In this document: piece by piece, positions 7,269 through 9,110 of the stretch
How positions within the stretch are numbered: position 1 is the stretch's first letter
Layout of the letters: each line of letters opens with the position of its first letter
Assembly (NCBI GenBank): GCA_910577915.1
Contig: CAJTOM010000084.1
Coordinates: forward strand, 1-9,110
Source: an uncultured Oscillospiraceae bacterium
GTDB taxonomy: Bacteria; Bacillota; Clostridia; Oscillospirales; Oscillospiraceae
Length of the DNA: 9,110 nt
Reading direction: 5' to 3'
Position numbers and translations under genes: made by a program
Notes under the pieces: generated by a model
Databases searched by the model: none
Told to the model about the DNA's origin: nothing
Seen by the model: only the letters and a program-made list of their open reading frames with translations

Positions 7269-8654
7269 ATGGACGCGAAGGCTTGGAAGGAAAAGGTACT
7301 GCGGGAGAAGAAGAACGGCTATGACCGGCTGGCCGCCGGCGACCGGGAGGCCATGGACGCGTACTGCCAGGGCTACAAGGCCTTTCTGGACGCCGGGAAG
7401 ACCGAGCGGGAGTGCGTCGCCGAGGGCATCCGGCTGGCGGAGGCCCAGGGCTTCAAGCCCTACGTGCGGGGCATGGCGCTGAAGGCCGGGGACAAGATCT
7501 ACCAGAACAACCGGGGCAAGATGCTGCTGCTGGCTGTGGTGGGGCAGAAAAAGCTGGACCAGGGCGTCCAGATCACCGCCGCCCATATCGACAGCCCCCG
7601 GCTGGACCTGAAACCCAGCCCCCTCTATGAGGAGGGCGAGATGGCCTACCTCAAGACCCACTACTACGGCGGCATCCGCAAGTACCAGTGGGTCACCATC
7701 CCCCTGGAGCTCCACGGCGTGGTGGCCCTGAAGGACGGCTCCACCGTGAAGGTGGCTATTGGCGAGGGGGACGAGCCCAAGCTGGTGGTAAACGACCTGC
7801 TGCCCCACCTGGGCGCGGAGCAGAGCAAGAAGACCCTGGCCGAGGGCATCACCGGCGAGCAGCTGAACCTGCTCATCGGCAGCGAGCCCATGGAGGGCGA
7901 GGAGAAGGACCGGGTGAAGCTGGCGGCCATGAAGCTGCTCTATGAGAAGTACGGCTTTACCGAGGAGGACTTCATCTCTGCGGAGCTGGAGGCCGTGCCG
8001 GCAGTGAAGGCCACGGACATCGGCCTGGACCGCAGCCTCATCGGCGCCTACGGCCACGACGACCGGGTGTGCGGGTATGCGGCGCTGAAGGCCCTCTTCG
8101 ACTTGGAGGGCGCGCCGGAGAAGACCGCAGTGTGCATCCTGGCGGACAAGGAGGAGATCGGCTCCGTGGGCGTGTCCGGCATGCAGACCGCTGCCTTTGA
8201 CACCTTCATGGAGGACCTGTGCGCCGGCCAGGACGTGCCGGTGCGGGCCTGCCTGGAGAAGAGCTTCTGCCTCTCCGCCGATGTGACGGCGGCCTTTGAC
8301 CCCAACTTCGCCGACGTGTACGAGAAGAACAACTCCGCCTATGTCAACTACGGCGTGGGCCTTTGCAAATACACCGGCAGCCGGGGCAAGGGCGGCGCAT
8401 CCGACGCTGCCGCCGAGCTGGTGGCATACGCCCGCCGGATCTTTGATGAGAACGGTGTCATCTGGCAGATGGCGGAGCTGGGCAAGGTGGACGCCGGCGG
8501 CGGCGGCACCGTGGCGGCCTACATGGCCAACCGGAACATTGACACCCTGGACGCCGGCGTACCGGTGCTGGCCATGCATGCACCCTTCGAGGTGGTGGCG
8601 AAGCTGGACTGCTTTATGACCTATAAGGCCATGAAGGCGGTGTATGAGAACTGA
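7269..8654 (+). CDS. M18 family zinc aminopeptidase
   Basis: A 461-residue cytosolic metallo-aminopeptidase of family M18 (aspartyl aminopeptidase / aminopeptidase I group, the Firmicute form often called putative aminopeptidase 1). It removes N-terminal residues from peptides with a two-zinc centre. By alignment from memory to M18 enzymes, the zinc ligands are H106 (in AAHIDSPR), bridging D264 (in GHDDRVC), E296 with catalytic E295 (in DKEEIGSVG), D338 (in LSADVTAAFDPN) and H437 (in AMHAPFE). The GSRGKGGASDA segment is also typical. All expected motifs are present and length is normal for this branch. The ATG at 7269 is supported by GGAGG 10 bases upstream and by the natural N-terminus MDAKAWKEKVLREKKNGY. 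The same frame is open upstream through coaE. It is the last gene of the operon, followed by a terminator 70 bases on. Confidence 0.93.
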   Translation: MDAKAWKEKVLREKKNGYDRLAAGDREAMDAYCQGYKAFLDAGKTERECVAEGIRLAEAQGFKPYVRGMALKAGDKIYQNNRGKMLLLAVVGQKKLDQGVQITAAHIDSPRLDLKPSPLYEEGEMAYLKTHYYGGIRKYQWVTIPLELHGVVALKDGSTVKVAIGEGDEPKLVVNDLLPHLGAEQSKKTLAEGITGEQLNLLIGSEPMEGEEKDRVKLAAMKLLYEKYGFTEEDFISAELEAVPAVKATDIGLDRSLIGAYGHDDRVCGYAALKALFDLEGAPEKTAVCILADKEEIGSVGVSGMQTAAFDTFMEDLCAGQDVPVRACLEKSFCLSADVTAAFDPNFADVYEKNNSAYVNYGVGLCKYTGSRGKGGASDAAAELVAYARRIFDENGVIWQMAELGKVDAGGGGTVAAYMANRNIDTLDAGVPVLAMHAPFEVVAKLDCFMTYKAMKAVYEN

Positions 8655-8723
8655 GGAAAACCGGAACCTTTAGAGGGGAAATAGCATTATGTAAACTTCT
8701 CTGCTGTTGAGAGAGATATGCGG

Positions 8724-8760
8724 AAGGAATCCGCCGGGATAACCGGCGGATTCCTTTTTT
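8724..8760 (+). terminator. strong Rho-independent terminator
   Basis: AAGGAATCCGCCGG (8724-8737) pairs perfectly over 14 bases with CCGGCGGATTCCTT (8743-8756) around a 5-base GATAA loop, followed by a T run (8755-8760). It ends the operon after the aminopeptidase. The left arm also starts with AA, so weak termination of the opposite strand is possible, but no gene needs it. Confidence 0.95.
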
Positions 8761-8841
8761 ATGTGGATTTTTTCGCAGATCGGGTGCGCGATTTTTGGGT
8801 AGGCTACCAGGGTGCTACCGGGGTGCGCGGCGCGCCGCCTC

Positions 8842-8870
8842 TTGGAGTGTCTGGGGATGTAATGCATATT
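8842..8870 (+). promoter_or_regulatory. weak promoter candidate for the gene at 9102
   Basis: TTGGAG (8842-8847), 17 bases, CATATT (8865-8870) match the sigma-A boxes at 4 of 6 positions each. The -10 box lies inside the ATGTAA-N10-TTACAT dyad, which could be an operator. It is the best spacing-correct pair I found in the gene-free region, but it is weak. Confidence 0.2.
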
Positions 8871-9083
8871 GTTTACATAAATCTGCCCTCCTGCTACCAC
8901 CTCCCCCAAATCTGCTACCAACGCCCTGTTACCAAATCCGCCAACCCCCTGCGTCCCAACCATCTCCCGCCCTCCTCCTTCTCGGGTAAGTGCCTTGATA
9001 CTTGCCGTTTTGGACAAAAAATCAGTAACTTTTTTGCCTTGAACCTGGTTTCCTATCCCAAAAGTTCTCCGAACAAAATTCAG

Positions 9084-9090
9084 AAGGAGG
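9084..9090 (+). promoter_or_regulatory. strong ribosome binding site
   Basis: AAGGAGG, a full match to the anti-Shine-Dalgarno sequence of 16S rRNA, 11 bases before the ATG at 9102. It is the best evidence that a gene starts at the right edge. The segment 9082-9091 can pair over 10 bases with 8973-8982. Confidence 0.8.
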
Positions 9091-9101
9091 AATCATCCAC
9101 C

Positions 9102-9110
9102 ATGAGAAAT
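9102..9110 (+). CDS. start of an unidentified gene, 3' partial
   Basis: Only ATG AGA AAT (Met-Arg-Asn) is inside the window. The strong AAGGAGG 11 bases upstream and the long untranslated region before it support a real start of a separately transcribed gene after the operon terminator. Nothing can be said about its product. Confidence 0.6.

Larger units (their letters stand above)
6663..8654 (+). other. continuous open frame coaE + M18 aminopeptidase
   Basis: As written, one uninterrupted frame of 663 residues joins CoaE (1 to about 190), a short linker (about 191-202) and the complete M18 aminopeptidase (from residue 203). Ribosomes starting at coaE would therefore make a fusion, while the internal GGAGG at 7254-7258 and ATG at 7269 allow the aminopeptidase to be made alone. 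A one-base deletion in the T5 run (7245-7249) would instead end CoaE at a TGA, so a sequencing or real indel is an equally good explanation. Confidence 0.6.
8761..9101 (+). other. gene-free region, probable upstream/leader region of the next gene
   Basis: About 340 bases with no convincing gene on either strand. From left to right: two GCTACC copies 11 bases apart (8803, 8814) with an inverted GGTAG at 8798; a 12-base perfect palindrome GCGGCGCGCCGC (8827-8838); an ATGTAA-N10-TTACAT dyad (8857-8878); a very C-rich, G-poor stretch (8881-8980, 52 C against 9 G by hand count) with further GCTACC/GTTACC copies; a TCCTCCTTCT (8973-8982) complementary to the downstream ribosome site; and a weak A6/T6 hairpin (9015-9036). 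If transcription starts near 8877 the leader would be about 225 bases. I do not recognise a known riboswitch or T-box in it. Confidence 0.5.

Noticed and set aside
7242..8579. 445-codon minus-strand open frame opposite the aminopeptidase
   Set aside because: Shadow of the M18 gene; His/Val/Gly/Leu-rich with no family signature.
8698..8714. TCTCT/AGAGA hairpin before the terminator
   Set aside because: Only five pairs around a seven-base loop; no reason to think it acts separately from the strong hairpin next to it.
8670..9017. 115-codon open frame on the minus strand across the gene-free region
   Set aside because: It runs through the perfect terminator hairpin, has no good ribosome site, no recognisable domain, and its content simply mirrors the C-rich skew of the + strand.
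9015..9036. A6/T6 hairpin as an attenuator terminator in the leader
   Set aside because: The stem is almost all A:T with one C:G pair, too weak to call, and no GC-rich stem precedes the T run.
1..9110. CRISPR array, tRNA, rRNA, insertion sequence or toxin-antitoxin pair
   Set aside because: I looked for regular repeats, cloverleaf-like segments, transposase motifs and small paired genes and found none.

Overview
The window is about 9.1 kb of GC-rich DNA (a hand count of one 80-base stretch inside prfA gives 70% G+C). Every gene lies on the + strand. Gene content, strong GGAGG-type Shine-Dalgarno sites and a prfA / sua5 / coaE / M18-aminopeptidase neighbourhood suggest a chromosomal housekeeping region of a high-GC Firmicute. 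My best guess is an Oscillospirales gut anaerobe of the Flavonifractor/Oscillibacter/Lawsonibacter kind. This is inference from protein flavour and gene order; no 16S or search was available.

Region 1 (1-4157): an ABC-F ATPase cut by the left edge, a three-helix DUF218/YdcF-SanA membrane protein, a flavodoxin-like protein and peptide chain release factor 1 (prfA). They are joined by overlaps of 8 and 11 bases or a 14-base gap, as in one operon. Region 2 (4159-5610): a looser block of less GC-rich genes, namely a double-domain GNAT acetyltransferase, a 90-residue two-helix membrane protein, and a small cytidine-deaminase-like enzyme that overlaps the membrane-protein gene by 53 bases. The block sits directly after prfA, where many bacteria carry prmC, the methyltransferase for release factors. 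Region 3 (5620-8654): a Sua5-type threonylcarbamoyl-AMP synthase (t6A tRNA modification), dephospho-CoA kinase (coaE) and an M18 zinc aminopeptidase. The coaE frame has no stop and runs straight into the aminopeptidase frame, although the aminopeptidase keeps its own Shine-Dalgarno site and start. Region 4 (8655-9110): a near-perfect intrinsic terminator (14-bp stem) closes the operon. A gene-free stretch of about 340 bases follows, then a strong ribosome binding site and the first three codons of the next gene.

No transcription terminator is visible between 1 and 8654, so the nine genes probably form one long operon. The common theme is translation and basic metabolism: ribosome-associated ABC-F, RF1, tRNA t6A synthesis, CoA synthesis, peptide turnover and nucleoside salvage. 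I see no CRISPR array, transposase, tRNA or rRNA.

The items most worth a second look are the in-frame coaE/aminopeptidase junction, a good sigma-A-like promoter inside an AT-rich patch of coaE, the atypical deaminase and its overlapping membrane partner, and the gene-free region before 9102. That region has an extreme C-over-G skew, a 10-nt segment complementary to the downstream Shine-Dalgarno site, and repeated CTACC and ATGTAA motifs.
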